Of a stretch of 64,000 bases of DNA, positions 7,822 to 17,554 are shown piece after piece. Within the stretch, counting starts at the first letter, position 1. Each line of letters begins with the position of its first letter. A model generated the notes under the pieces. It worked only from the letters and a program-made list of their open reading frames with translations. It did not search any database and was not told the DNA's origin. A program made the position numbers and the translations under genes. This DNA comes from Microvirga sesbaniae (GTDB taxonomy: Bacteria > Pseudomonadota > Alphaproteobacteria > Rhizobiales > Beijerinckiaceae): positions 121,793-185,792 of the forward strand of contig NZ_JAMXFJ010000011.1 in NCBI RefSeq assembly GCF_025460805.1. The letters run 5' to 3'.

Positions 7822-10800
7822 ATGGACATTGGCACGTGGCTGCGCGAGTTGGGGCTGGGTCAGTACGAACAGACGTTCCGCGACAACGACATCGATGGCA
7901 ACGTCCTGGCCGACCTCACCGCCGATGACCTGAGCGGGCTTGGCGTCGTCTCGATTGGGCATCGTCGCAAGTTGCTCGCCGCCATTGCTGCTCTGCGCAC
8001 CGCCTCGCCATCCATCCCTGCCCCACTTACCCATGCCGCGACCACGCCCTCCGGAACAGTCCCGCCATGCTCCGAGGCGGAGCGGCGCCAGCTGACCGTC
8101 ATGTTCATCGACCTCGTCGGCTCAACCGCACTGGCCGCACGTCTGGATCCGGAAGACGTGCGCGAGGTGATCGCCGCCTATCACCAATGCGTCGCCCGAA
8201 CGGTCGCCCGCTTCGACGGATTGGTGGCCAAGTACATGGGCGATGGCGTGCTCGCCTATTTCGGTTATCCCCATGCCCACGAGGACGACGCCGAACAAGC
8301 CGTGCGGGCCGGGCTGGAACTAGTCGCTGCGGTCAGCACGCTTCGGCCGCGGCCCGGCCTTGTGCTCCAGAGCCGCGTCGGCATCGCCACCGGCCTTGTG
8401 GTGGTCGGCGATCTGATCGGCACAGGGGCTGCGCAAGAGCAGGCGGTGGTCGGGGAGACCCCAAACTTGGCAGCGCGGTTGCAGGCCGTGGCTGAGCCAG
8501 GCGGCGTCATCATTGCGGCGGCCACACGCCGGCTCACCGGCCGCCTGTTCGAGTACGAGGACCTCGGCAGGGTCGAGGCAAAGGGCTTCCCCGAGCCGGT
8601 ACCGGCCTGGCAGGTCTGTCGCGAGAGCGCGCTCGACAGCCGGTTCGAGGCGCTCCGCTCGGGCGAGGCCGCTCTGATCGGCCGCGATGAGGAGATCGAG
8701 CTGCTGCTCCGACGTTGGGACCACGCCCGAGGCGGCGAGGGGCAGGTCCTCCTGATGGCGGGCGAACCGGGCATCGGCAAGAGCCGGCTCACCACTGCGT
8801 TCCAAGGCTGCATTGCGCAAGGTCCCCACCTCTGCCTGCGCTTTTTCTGCTCGCCGCATCACCAGGACAGCGCGCTCCACCCAGCCGTTGCCCACCTCGA
8901 ACGCGCGGCTGGATTTGTGCGCGAGGACACGCCCGAGATCAGGCTCGGCAAACTTAAGATCCTGCTGGCCCGGACCGGACCACCCGACGAGGATGTCGCT
9001 CTCCTCTCCGAACTGCTGTCCCTTCCCGCCGCCAATCACGATCCTCCTCTGAACCTCACCCCACAGCGCCGCAAGGCGGGCACGTTTGCGGCGCTGCTGC
9101 GACAGCTCGAAGAGTTGTCGCGGCTCCAACCGGTGCTGATGATTGTCGAGGATGCACATTGGAGCGATCCGACCTCACGGGAATGGCTCGACCTTGTCGT
9201 CGAGCGAATTTCAGATCTGCCGGTACTGCTGGTCGTCACCTTCCGTCCCGAGTTCCAGCCACCGTGGGTCGGCCAGGCGCATGTCACCATGCTGATGCTC
9301 AACCGGCTCAGCCGTCGTGAAGGCGCAGCCCTGGCACAGCGGATCGCCGGCGAAACGGAACTGCCGAGCGACCTCTTAGCGGAGATTGTGGAGCGTACGG
9401 ATGGGGTGCCGCTGTTCGTGGAGGAGTTGACCAAGGCGGTGCTCGATGCTGGCAGAGTGACCGGCGAGGGCGTCGTTGCGGCCGTGCCCTCAACTGCGTC
9501 CGCGGTCCCGGCCACGCTGCACGCTTCCTTGCTGGCGCGGCTTGATCGGCTGAGCCCAGCAGCCAGGGAGATCGCTCAAATCGGGTCCGCCATCGGGCGG
9601 GAGTTCTCCTACGAGTTGCTTGCTGATGTCGCGATAGTACCAGCCAGCACACTGGCCGAGGGGCTGGGTCAGCTCGCTGCCTCTGGCCTGGTCCTGCAGC
9701 GCGGGTCTCCGCCTGAGGCATCTTACCTGTTCAAACATGCTCTCATCCAGGACACCGCTTACAGCACACTGCTGCGCGGCCGCCGGCAAGACTGGCACGC
9801 GCGGATTGCCACAGCGCTGCAAAAGCGGCTGCCAGACATAGCAACCGCGCAACCGGAGTTGCTTGCGCACCATCTGGCCGCCGCTGGCCAGTCGGCACAG
9901 GCGATGCAGTACTGGACCGCCGCCGGAGAGCGAGCCTTGGTGCGGGCCGCGCACCATGAAGCTGCAGCCTTTTACGAGCGCGCTCTGGCCGCCCTGGAGG
10001 CTCAGGCAAAGACGCCCGAGGTGCTGACGGCGATGATTGATGTGCGGAAGCAACTGCATCAGGCGCTCTACCCGATTGGCCGACTGCAGCCGGCACGGGC
10101 CAACCTCGCCCAAGCCGAGCGCATTGCGGCGCAACTTGGTGACCACGTGCGCCTGGCGCGGGTGCGGGCGAGCCAGATCTATCTGCTCGCCGCGACAGGC
10201 GATCTTGCAGGGGCTATTGCTGCCGGGGAACGAGCCCTGGTGGGACTCGCCGGGACGGATGATCTCGACGCTGTCGTGGGCACGCGGCTGATGCTGGCAC
10301 GCGCCCTGTATGCGGCTGGCCAATACAGTGAAGCCATCGGGCACGGACGGGATGTGGCTGCCCTTCTCGGGGATGATGTGGAGCGGGGTGCCCTGGGCGG
10401 CATGAACCAGACGGTATCCGCGCATGTGTGGCTCACTCTGTTGCACACCGAGCGCGGCGAGTTCGAGGCCGGTGCAGCAGAAGGCGAGACCGCAATGCGG
10501 CTTGCGGCCGATCCGCGATGCACGGAGCACGACATGGTCTGGGTCCGGATCGGCCTCGGTCGGCTTCAGGTCGTGCGCGGTGATTTCGACCGGGCAATTG
10601 GGACACTGGCACCCGCCCTGCCACTCTGCGAGGGCGACCTTGTGATCTACTTCTCGCGGGTCGCCTCCTCCCTGGGCAGAGCTTATGCCGGAGCCGGCCG
10701 GATCGAAGAGGGCATTGCGCTGCTGCAACGGGCTGACGAGCGGGCCCGGATCATCGGATTTGCGTTCGGGCACGCGCTGGTTCTGGTGCAACTCGGCGAA

Positions 10801-11085
10801 GCACTTCTGCTCGCCGGTGATCTTGAGCAGGCGCAGGAGATTGGTCGTCAGGCGGTTGAGACGGCGCAGCGATGGGGCGAGCGCGGCAACGAGGCCTGGG
10901 CCCGCTGTCTTCTCGGCGATATCGCGGCCTCTCGCCGAGCGCGCCAGGAGGGGCAGGCACAGTATCAAAAAGCAGTGGCAATCGCGGAGGAGTTGGAGAT
11001 GGCGCCGGTTCTGGCCCGGTGCTCGGCCGGGCTGAACCGCCTTGGCTCGCGCAGCCTATCTCGACGATCCCACGGCAGACCTTGA
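7822..11085 (+). CDS. SAM - class III nucleotidyl cyclase - AAA ATPase - TPR signalling protein
   Basis: The 1087-residue cytoplasmic protein carries four parts. A SAM domain spans residues 1-60 (LGLGQYEQTF...IDG). A class III adenylate/guanylate cyclase domain spans about 88-265, with metal-binding Asp97 (MFIDLVGST) and Asp141 (YMGDGVLAYFG). A MalT/AfsR-like P-loop ATPase follows, with GEPGIGKS at 314-321. A long TPR-like alpha-helical tail runs from about 680 to the end. This architecture is frequent in rhizobia and methylobacteria and is usually annotated as adenylate/guanylate cyclase with AAA domain. It probably makes cAMP or cGMP in response to a protein partner or nucleotide state. The frame is intact. 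The substrate (ATP or GTP) is not settled here. Confidence 0.9.
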   Translation: MDIGTWLRELGLGQYEQTFRDNDIDGNVLADLTADDLSGLGVVSIGHRRKLLAAIAALRTASPSIPAPLTHAATTPSGTVPPCSEAERRQLTVMFIDLVGSTALAARLDPEDVREVIAAYHQCVARTVARFDGLVAKYMGDGVLAYFGYPHAHEDDAEQAVRAGLELVAAVSTLRPRPGLVLQSRVGIATGLVVVGDLIGTGAAQEQAVVGETPNLAARLQAVAEPGGVIIAAATRRLTGRLFEYEDLGRVEAKGFPEPVPAWQVCRESALDSRFEALRSGEAALIGRDEEIELLLRRWDHARGGEGQVLLMAGEPGIGKSRLTTAFQGCIAQGPHLCLRFFCSPHHQDSALHPAVAHLERAAGFVREDTPEIRLGKLKILLARTGPPDEDVALLSELLSLPAANHDPPLNLTPQRRKAGTFAALLRQLEELSRLQPVLMIVEDAHWSDPTSREWLDLVVERISDLPVLLVVTFRPEFQPPWVGQAHVTMLMLNRLSRREGAALAQRIAGETELPSDLLAEIVERTDGVPLFVEELTKAVLDAGRVTGEGVVAAVPSTASAVPATLHASLLARLDRLSPAAREIAQIGSAIGREFSYELLADVAIVPASTLAEGLGQLAASGLVLQRGSPPEASYLFKHALIQDTAYSTLLRGRRQDWHARIATALQKRLPDIATAQPELLAHHLAAAGQSAQAMQYWTAAGERALVRAAHHEAAAFYERALAALEAQAKTPEVLTAMIDVRKQLHQALYPIGRLQPARANLAQAERIAAQLGDHVRLARVRASQIYLLAATGDLAGAIAAGERALVGLAGTDDLDAVVGTRLMLARALYAAGQYSEAIGHGRDVAALLGDDVERGALGGMNQTVSAHVWLTLLHTERGEFEAGAAEGETAMRLAADPRCTEHDMVWVRIGLGRLQVVRGDFDRAIGTLAPALPLCEGDLVIYFSRVASSLGRAYAGAGRIEEGIALLQRADERARIIGFAFGHALVLVQLGEALLLAGDLEQAQEIGRQAVETAQRWGERGNEAWARCLLGDIAASRRARQEGQAQYQKAVAIAEELEMAPVLARCSAGLNRLGSRSLSRRSHGRP

Positions 11086-11308
11086 ATTGCACTCAGTCTT
11101 CGAACCATCCCTCGTTTCCAAATTGATGAATCGCCAAAGGAGCACCCGATGATACGTAGGTCCGGAACGGGTCAAACTGAGCCGTTGGGTGGCTTTATGA
11201 AGGTCGGCTTACCCTATGACTACTGAATTTCAGTTTTCGTCTGCCTCGTGCCAATTCTGGTCCTTCGCGGCGGGGTTGCCCACACATCCGAGGACTGGCC
11301 GAACGATC

Positions 11309-11755
11309 TCACTTGTTCCCAGAGGTCTCATCCTCCGACGGCACCTGGAGGGTCTCGATGGAAATCCACCCGATGCAGGCTCTCAGGATTGGCGCGAGAT
11401 AGGCTTGGCTACCTCTGATTTCCACCACCCGGCACGGATAGGCTCGCTGGTCACCAGCAGGCCGGTAGATCACCGTCGCTCCAGGTTGGATGTCAGGGAC
11501 TACATCAGCCCGGGAGGACTTCTCAACCTCGCGGTTCTCACCCACGGTGGGATCTGGAGAGACCGCGGCCTCGCTGCTGGCTCTCCTATGCTCAAGGGCT
11601 GCAATGACAGCGCGAGCCTGCTCCCGATAACGCTCTGTCACCTCCCTCAGGAGAGGGCCCTGTTGACGGCCTGGATACCAAGCCGTCCCGCCAATCTTCG
11701 CCAGTTCCTCAGCGACGACGTTCACCTCCTCCTCGGTCATGCCGCTCTGGTCCAA
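11309..11755 (-). CDS. Conserved hypothetical protein
   Basis: The 148-residue product has an N-terminal helical part (about 1-60, rich in Glu/Ala/Arg) and a C-terminal beta-rich part (about 85-140). The C-terminal part has the feel of a small SH3- or KOW-like fold (PGATVIYRPAGDQRAYPCRVVEI). I do not know a function. The codon pattern and charge distribution look genuine, unlike the opposite-strand frame across the same bases. It overlaps the end of the next upstream frame (11737-12099) by 19 nt, so the two may be co-transcribed. Confidence 0.55.
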   Translation of the reverse strand: MDQSGMTEEEVNVVAEELAKIGGTAWYPGRQQGPLLREVTERYREQARAVIAALEHRRASSEAAVSPDPTVGENREVEKSSRADVVPDIQPGATVIYRPAGDQRAYPCRVVEIRGSQAYLAPILRACIGWISIETLQVPSEDETSGNK

Positions 11756-12099
11756 GTGGTGTTGAGCGACTCACCAAGCTCGCACCCCGTGCGCAGTTCC
11801 TGGAACAGGTAAAAGCCATTTAACCGAATTCCGGTGACGGCAGCCCGCTCTTGGAAACCCGGCGGTGCGGCATCGGAGGGACCAAGCGGGCCCTCCCGCA
11901 GCCACTGCTCTGGGAGCAGAAACCCGGGCAGAGGGCGATCCGCCGCCCCGGCACAGAGGAGTTGAGGCCGCTGCCTGTTGCGAAAGAGGTGATAGATGCA
12001 CTCGCGCTTGGTGCCGCTTAGCTCCTGAATCGCTGGCAAGATGCGTCCCCGTGGCTGGTGTTCTATAAGCTTGGCAATCAGCCATTGACCAGCATGCAC
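11737..12099 (-). CDS. Hypothetical protein
   Basis: The 120-residue product is not recognised. It contains LPAIQELSGTKRECIYHLFR near the N-terminus, which looks like a helical, possibly DNA-binding-like stretch, followed by Pro/Gly-rich sequence. It lies directly upstream of the 11309-11755 gene on the same strand, with a short overlap. The frame could be a remnant rather than a whole gene. Confidence 0.35.
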   Translation of the reverse strand: MHAGQWLIAKLIEHQPRGRILPAIQELSGTKRECIYHLFRNRQRPQLLCAGAADRPLPGFLLPEQWLREGPLGPSDAAPPGFQERAAVTGIRLNGFYLFQELRTGCELGESLNTTWTRAA

Positions 12100-12121
12100 C
12101 GCCCCGGCCGGGTGTCATGCC

Positions 12122-12147
12122 GGAACATTCCTACGTAAAAACCCGGT
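12122..12147 (+). promoter_or_regulatory. Possible EcfG-type stress promoter
   Basis: GGAAC at 12122-12126 is followed after 17 bases by CGGT, close to the alphaproteobacterial general-stress consensus GGAAC-N16/17-CGTT. It lies about 130 bases upstream of the hemerythrin-phasin gene. One mismatch in the -10 word keeps this tentative. Confidence 0.35.
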
Positions 12148-12280
12148 GCCCTTGTCACATCCAAGTCGTTAACACAGGTTAATCCAACCGGACCAAGGCA
12201 TCTCCGGCATCACCAGTTCTCAGTTCCTTATTTCCGACGCCCTGCATCTGGGCGCCTTGATCGATGAATTGCGAGGGATA

Positions 12281-13276
12281 ATGGCCACCAACGGGCGCTT
12301 CAACCAAACGCCACCCGACAAGGCAAACGAACTCTTTGAGAGGCTGCTTGCCACCTCCGACAATGCCGTCAAAACCCGCGAGCGGCTGTTGGCCGACCTG
12401 AAGGAGGAGCTGGAACTCCTGGCCAGCCTCCAGGAGGAGCATCTCTTTCCAGTCCTGACCCGGCACGGCATGCAGGAACTTGTGCAAGAGGCTATCCGCG
12501 ACAACGAGGAAACCAAGGTGCTCCTGACAGAGCTGGAGCGCATGCCGAAGAATGCGGCTGAGTTCATCGGCCAGGTGACCGAGCTTAGGCGGACGTTCCA
12601 GCAGCACATCCGCGACGACAAGAAAGAGTTGCTTCCCGCTGTGCTCAAGGTCCTGAGCGACGAGGAAGTCAACGCGGTCATCGAAAAAGTGGAGGATGAG
12701 ATGGCAACCATGGACGAAACCAAGCGAGCCGATGCCCGACGCGCCCGTGAGCAGGGCGAAACCGTCCAACGCGTCACGGAAGGCGTTGCGGATACCATGA
12801 AGGCCGGCGTGGAAGGTGCTCAGACCATGGCGCGGACCATGCAGGAGACCATGCAGAACAGCCTCGGCACCCTCTCGGAGATGACCCGGCGCTCGACCGA
12901 ACACGCCGTCCGGCTCTTTGGTCTTCCCTCCGGGAATGCCGAGGACCTGACTGGACAGACATCGGAGAACCTCCGCGCCGTGACCCAATCCGGCACCGCG
13001 CTGGCGCGTGGTATTCAGGATGTCTCCCGCGAGGTGTTCGAACTGAGCCAGAAGCGCCTGCAACGAAACCTCGATGGTCTTAACCAGATCGCCCGCTGCC
13101 GATCAGTCGCCGATCTGGCGGCGGCTCAGAGTTCGCTCATTCGCGACAACCTGGAACAGACCCTCGACAACAGCCGCCGGATTGCGGAGCTCACAATCCA
13201 GGTGGTCGACGAGGCAACCAGGAGCACGGCTGTGCAGGCCCAGCAAACAGCCCAGCGCTTTAGCCGCGTGGCGTAA
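12281..13276 (+). CDS. Hemerythrin-like and phasin-like fusion protein
   Basis: Residues about 10-140 form a four-helix bundle of the hemerythrin/HHE type, with histidines in EEHLFPVLTRHG and QQHIRDDKKELLP as possible di-iron ligands. From about residue 190 the helices resemble a phasin_2 domain (repeated LARGIQDVSREVFELSQKRL-like amphipathic helices with AAQSSLIRDN). Phasins coat polyhydroxyalkanoate granules, and hemerythrin domains bind O2 or sense redox state. I chose ATG at 12281 (GAGGGA just upstream) over a TTG at 12257. The protein may link storage granules to oxygen or stress sensing, which is inference. Confidence 0.7.
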   Translation: MATNGRFNQTPPDKANELFERLLATSDNAVKTRERLLADLKEELELLASLQEEHLFPVLTRHGMQELVQEAIRDNEETKVLLTELERMPKNAAEFIGQVTELRRTFQQHIRDDKKELLPAVLKVLSDEEVNAVIEKVEDEMATMDETKRADARRAREQGETVQRVTEGVADTMKAGVEGAQTMARTMQETMQNSLGTLSEMTRRSTEHAVRLFGLPSGNAEDLTGQTSENLRAVTQSGTALARGIQDVSREVFELSQKRLQRNLDGLNQIARCRSVADLAAAQSSLIRDNLEQTLDNSRRIAELTIQVVDEATRSTAVQAQQTAQRFSRVA

Positions 13277-13301
13277 GCCTCAATTGCCGTGATGGCGGTG
13301 T

Positions 13302-13325
13302 GCTCCTGGCTCGCGAGCCAGGAGC
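13302..13325. terminator. Perfect 24-bp palindrome between convergent genes
   Basis: Two 12-base arms (GCTCCTGGCTCG and its exact complement) meet with no spacer, between the ends of the hemerythrin-phasin gene and the convergent LuxR-type gene. The place suits a two-way terminator, but there is no U-run and the hairpin would have no loop without fraying, so a protein-binding site is the alternative. Confidence 0.45.
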
Positions 13326-13355
13326 CCATGCGTTTGGAAACGCCACGGCTGGACA

Positions 13356-15335
13356 TCACCGCACGGGCGGATTGGCTTGCAGACCGGCCAAGACGGCGAT
13401 CTGCACCAGTTCCGGCAGGCTCTGCGCGCCCAGCCGCTCCATGATGCGAGCACGGTGCGCTTCGACCGTGCGTGGGCTGAGCCCCAGATCGCGAGCAATG
13501 GTCTTGTTCGTCCCCCCAGCCAGCAGCCCATCCAGCACATCCCGCTCACGGGGAGGCAACGCTGCAATGAGCGCCTTCACGCGCTCGGTGGCCTGATCCT
13601 GCTCGGTCCTCTCGCGGATGGCCGCCTGCGCCGAGGCGAGCGCGTCCAAGAGCTGTTCGGGCCGATACGTCCCGTCGAGGAAATCCACCGCTCCCGCCTT
13701 CATGGCCTGAACCCCAACCGCAACATTCCCACGAGCCTCGCCGATGACGATCACCGGCAAGGCAGCTCGGCGAGCCCTCAACTCCTTCGGGATCGTCAAT
13801 TGGCCGCCATCAGGGTGCCGGATGTCGAGCACCACACAGCCGGGCATCAACACGGGTGCGACCTCAAGGAAACTCTGGGCCGTGGCAAACACCTTCACCT
13901 CGTAGCCAGCGCCCTGGAGCTGACGGCACAGCTCCCGGCGGGTGGTCTCATCACCATCTACCACATAAACCGTGGAGCCATCATGCTGCGTCAGGTCCTG
14001 GGCGATGCCGCCCGCCCACCGCACTCGTCCGTGCTCGTCCCGGATCGGGAAGAAGGTGTCCCGGATCCGGCGCACTCCACCATCCGGGCGGGTGATCTGG
14101 TATTCGTGCGTGCTCTCCTCGCCGTGCAGGGCCCGCTCGATGGCTGTGCCGGCCCGGTCTCGATCTTCAGGATGGAGAGTTCCGATCCAGTGATCGGGAT
14201 CGCTCAGGGCCACCTCCACCGGTTCGCCCCAGATCCCCTCATAAGCCGGACTGAGGTATTCCAACCGCCTCGTCTCTAGGTTCAGGATCCAGAGCACGGT
14301 CGACGAGTGCCTGGCGAACTGCTGGAAGCGCTCCTCGCTGTCCCGCAGGGCCGTTTCCGCCCGCGCCCGCAGAACCGATGTCCAGGTGCGCTCGGCCACC
14401 TCCTGAACCAGTGCCACCTCATCGTCGCGCCAATGCCGGGGCTCGTCTTGGTGGACAAAGAGCGATGCGACGAGCCGATCATTCCGGATCAGCGGGGTGA
14501 TGATGATGGCGCGCGTGCCGGTGCGGATGAACTCGGCGGCCACAGAGGGTTCTCGGGTACGCGGATCGGTTGAGACGTTGCCGATGCACACCGTGTGCCC
14601 CGCCTTCAACTCGCTCTCGATGAGCGGCCCGAAGGCGCGGACCTGATATTGACCGGCAAAGGTTGGGGTCGGTCTGTCGGTCCAGTCACGCTCGACCGTA
14701 AAGGACTCGCCGGTCTCACTGAGCTCCGCATAGCCCACTCGGCTTGCTGCCAAATGCGGACCAAGCATCTCCGCGGCTGTGGCCATGACGCTGCGGGCCT
14801 CGGCGATGCCGCGCAGGCGGGTGCTCAGGTCCACCAGGAGCCGGAGCCGCTGCTCAGTAAGCACCCGCTCAGTGGTCTCTTGCAGAATGATGAGGGCACC
14901 CTTGACCGTGCCAGTCTCGTCCGGGATGGGGCTGAACGAGGCGGTCCACCAGGTCCTCTCGGGATAGCCCTTCCGCTGGACGATATCGATCGGTCCATCC
15001 TGGAGGTAGGTCGCTTCTCCGCGAAAAGCTTTGTCGAGCACCGGAGCAACAATATCCCAGACCTCGCCCCAAGCCTGTGGAAGGGATCGTCCGAGTGCCT
15101 CGGGTCGGACTCCTCGCAGCAGGAGGGCGGCATCATTGTAGAATGTGATGCGCTCGGGCCCCCAGACGAGATAAGTGGGGAACTGAGAGCGAAGCATGAT
15201 CCTCAGGATGGTGCGCAGGTCCTGCGGCCAGGCCTCGGGCGGTCCAAGGGTTGATGTGGACCAGTCATATGCTCGGATCCGAGCCCCCATCGTACCGCCG
15301 CCGGTCAGAAACTGCATGGCGTTCAAGCTGCGCAC
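13356..15335 (-). CDS. PAS-GAF-PAS-receiver-LuxR fused sensor/transcription factor
   Basis: The 659-residue protein joins sensing to DNA binding without a kinase. An N-terminal PAS unit (about 10-155) closely resembles the first unit of the HWE kinase at 2979. A GAF domain (about 170-335) and a second PAS domain (about 345-465, with IRDEHGRVRWAGGIAQDLT) follow. A receiver (about 475-590) has VVDGDE and CVVLDIRHPD, so the phospho-acceptor Asp is present. The protein ends in a LuxR/FixJ-type helix-turn-helix (about 600-655; PPRERDVLDGLLAGGTNKTI). FixJ-type regulators are normally separate from sensors. It faces the hemerythrin gene convergently. The cue and target genes are unknown. Confidence 0.85.
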   Translation of the reverse strand: MRSLNAMQFLTGGGTMGARIRAYDWSTSTLGPPEAWPQDLRTILRIMLRSQFPTYLVWGPERITFYNDAALLLRGVRPEALGRSLPQAWGEVWDIVAPVLDKAFRGEATYLQDGPIDIVQRKGYPERTWWTASFSPIPDETGTVKGALIILQETTERVLTEQRLRLLVDLSTRLRGIAEARSVMATAAEMLGPHLAASRVGYAELSETGESFTVERDWTDRPTPTFAGQYQVRAFGPLIESELKAGHTVCIGNVSTDPRTREPSVAAEFIRTGTRAIIITPLIRNDRLVASLFVHQDEPRHWRDDEVALVQEVAERTWTSVLRARAETALRDSEERFQQFARHSSTVLWILNLETRRLEYLSPAYEGIWGEPVEVALSDPDHWIGTLHPEDRDRAGTAIERALHGEESTHEYQITRPDGGVRRIRDTFFPIRDEHGRVRWAGGIAQDLTQHDGSTVYVVDGDETTRRELCRQLQGAGYEVKVFATAQSFLEVAPVLMPGCVVLDIRHPDGGQLTIPKELRARRAALPVIVIGEARGNVAVGVQAMKAGAVDFLDGTYRPEQLLDALASAQAAIRERTEQDQATERVKALIAALPPRERDVLDGLLAGGTNKTIARDLGLSPRTVEAHRARIMERLGAQSLPELVQIAVLAGLQANPPVR

Positions 15336-15476
15336 CTCCTATCGTCACAGTGGATCATGGCAGCTTGAACTTGGCTATATTGCGCCGCTCCTCATGCAGC
15401 CAAAGTCTAGGTGCTCGTTGCCGGACAGGGGCGCTGGTTCTCGTCCGGGGCGGCTTCCGTATTCCTGAAACCGACC

Positions 15477-15938
15477 TCACCTTTCATAGACGCCGACAAC
15501 CTCTGCCTCGGCGATGATGTGGGGCTGCGCCCTCGTCCAGATCTCCTCCACCTTCGCCGACGCGGAGATTTCGAGCTGCGGCACATCGAGGGCGGACAGC
15601 CGGAAATGGTAATGATGCGGTCCATGCCACTTCGGTGGCTGGGGACCATCATAGCGGGCATTCCGGAACCCGTTCACACCCTCCCCTGCCCCGAGAAGGC
15701 CCTGAGTGGACGCTCCCTCACGAAGGCCGGTTTCACCCGCCGGGATGTTGTACACGGCCCACTGCCGGAACGTCCCCGAGGGCGCGTCAGGATCCTCGAC
15801 GATCAGCACGTAGCTCTTGGTTTCGGGAGGCGCATCCCGCCACTCCAGCGGCGGCGAGAGGTTTTCGCCGTCTCGGGTGTGGCGGAACGGGATGACCTCG
15901 CCGTCCCGAAAGGCCGGACTGGTGATGGTGAGTGGCAT
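15477..15938 (-). CDS. YbhB/YbcL family PEBP (Raf kinase inhibitor-like) protein
   Basis: The 153-residue protein is a bacterial phosphatidylethanolamine-binding-protein homolog. It shows SPAF at the start, the ligand-pocket motif VEDPDAPSGTF with QWAVYNIP, and GPHHYHFRLSALD near residue 118. Length and motif order match YbhB/YbcL. Bacterial members are small cytoplasmic proteins of unclear role, sometimes linked to stress. The frame is intact and it is not obviously in an operon. Confidence 0.9.
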   Translation of the reverse strand: MPLTITSPAFRDGEVIPFRHTRDGENLSPPLEWRDAPPETKSYVLIVEDPDAPSGTFRQWAVYNIPAGETGLREGASTQGLLGAGEGVNGFRNARYDGPQPPKWHGPHHYHFRLSALDVPQLEISASAKVEEIWTRAQPHIIAEAEVVGVYER

Positions 15939-16052
15939 TGCTCCTCTCCTTCAGCGTCAGGTTGCGGCAGCCGGAGTGATCATGCGCTCGGCAGGGTCTC
16001 GATCAACCGGCCTTCGACGCTGCCGAGGTCCTGAAGTTCTGCAAGGCACAGG

Positions 16053-16749
16053 TCACGAAAGCCGTTGCCGTTCATCGGGTAACCTCCCTGCCCAACGTTG
16101 GGCCTCGTCCAGAAGCGTGGTCACCTCCCGGTCTGAGGTCTGGCGGAAATCGTCATAGTGTTCGCCAACAGCGTAGAACGGCTCAGGGGACATCAGGCAG
16201 ATCACCTCGTCCGCCTCCGCCCTCAACTGCGCGATGGCGTCTGCGGGCGCAACTGGAACCGCCAGGATGAGCCGGCTGGGTCGGGCGTGCTACAGCCCCT
16301 TCAACGCCGCCCGCACCGTTCCGCCCGTAGCGATGCCATCATCGACCACGATGGCGACGCGGCCCTCCACATCGACCGGCCGCCGGCCCGCGAGATAATG
16401 CTGGCGCCGACGCTTGATCTCCTGCAGCTGCTGCTGGGTTTCCCTCCTCAATGTAGCCGGGCGGCACGGCAACGTGGCCCCGAGCGTCCTCGTTGAGGAC
16501 GACCTGCGGATGGGCGCCATCCACGACCGCTCCTAAACCGAACTCGGCATGCCCGGGGGCCCCGATCTTGCGCACGAAGATGAGGTCGAGCGGCGCCCGC
16601 AAGGCTTTGGCGACCTCAAATGCCACTGGCACACCACCGCGGGGAAGCGCCAGCACGATCGGGTGCTGCGCAGCATAGGGCATCAAACGAGGGACAAGCT
16701 GACGCCCGCCGTCGGCCCGGTTGCGAAAGCTCAGATCCTGGGGATGCAT
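16053..16749 (-). pseudogene. Phosphoribosyltransferase-family protein, frameshifted and with an amber codon
   Basis: The minus strand encodes a PRTase-like protein of the kind found beside dienelactone-hydrolase-type genes. The N-terminal part (from 16749) shows FRNRADGGRQL and VLALPRGGVPVAFEVAKAL, then LDLIFVRKIGAPGHAEFGLGAV. A frameshift near 16440 moves reading into the frame that holds the PRPP-binding loop VAIVVDDGIATGGT. A TAG at 16290-16292 then interrupts it, after which the same frame continues as RPSRLILAVPVAPADAI to the natural stop at 16053. Two separate lesions make this a dead gene. Confidence 0.8.
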
Positions 16750-16839
16750 GGACCTTCCTCTACAGTTTCCAAGAGTTCTGGCCCGCCGTGACGGCCAGCG
16801 ATGATCCGGAGAGATGTCATGACGGGCCTCGATCTATCG

Positions 16840-17554
16840 CGACGTGGTTCGTGTCCACGCGGGCGGATCGCTGGCTGGGAAGCTCCGGAATGCGGGTGCC
16901 GATGAACCGTTCGGGAAAACGGCTCGCGAGCGATGATGACACCATTGCGGTCGGCAATCGTCAGGGCGCTGCCCGGGGCGAAGTCCCGCTGGCGCAGCCG
17001 CTCGCCCAGCCACCCAAGGTTCAGACCGGCCACGACAACCCCGATGATCTCACCCGCCTCATTCCTGATCGGGACCGCAAGCGGCAGCCCTGGCTCCCCG
17101 GAAATTCGGCTGACCGTATACTCGCCGACCACGAACCGTCCCGTTGCCAGCACGGCCTGAAGTAGGGCCGGTCGTCGAGCCTTTGCCCCTGCCCGCTGCC
17201 GTCGGTCCGGCAGCGGATGAGGCCGTCCCGGGCAATGACAGTGATGCCGATCAGGTGCGGTGACTGGGCCTGGACACTGGCGAGGTAAGTGCTGCAGGGC
17301 TCGGCATCGAAGGAGCACACCGCCGGGACCTGGGTGATCGCCAGCAGCAGCCCTTCGGCGCCTTCCAGGACGCCTTGCATCTCCAGGGCGGCAAGCTGAC
17401 CGAAGCGTAGGGCGAGCGCATGCACCTCGGCCTCGCGACTGTGGCGCAGGGAGACCTCGTTGTAGAGCAGGATGGCCAGCGCGGGCAGAAGGGCCAGCGC
17501 CGTCAGGATGAAGAGCCGCGCGCGCAGGGACAACCTCGGCCACGCCATCGCCAC
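16840..17554 (-). pseudogene. Sensor-kinase N-terminus (dCache-like), frameshifted and truncated
   Basis: The start at 17554 gives one membrane helix (LFILTALALLPALAILLYNE) and an extracytoplasmic domain of the dCache type found in HWE and other kinases (ITVIARDGLIRCRTDGSG). A frameshift near 17165 passes to a frame reading VVGEYTVSRISGEPGLPLAV and IGVVVAGLNLGWLGERL. A second shift near 16930 is needed to continue into FPERFIGTRIPELPSQRS. There is no kinase core: the sequence stops at the edge of the phosphoribosyltransferase remnant. Two lesions and a missing 3' half mark it as a pseudogene. Confidence 0.75.

Noticed and set aside
9490..10968. 492-codon minus-strand frame opposite the cyclase/TPR gene
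   Set aside because: The plus-strand product has SAM, cyclase and Walker motifs across the same DNA; the antisense frame has no family and no start signal.
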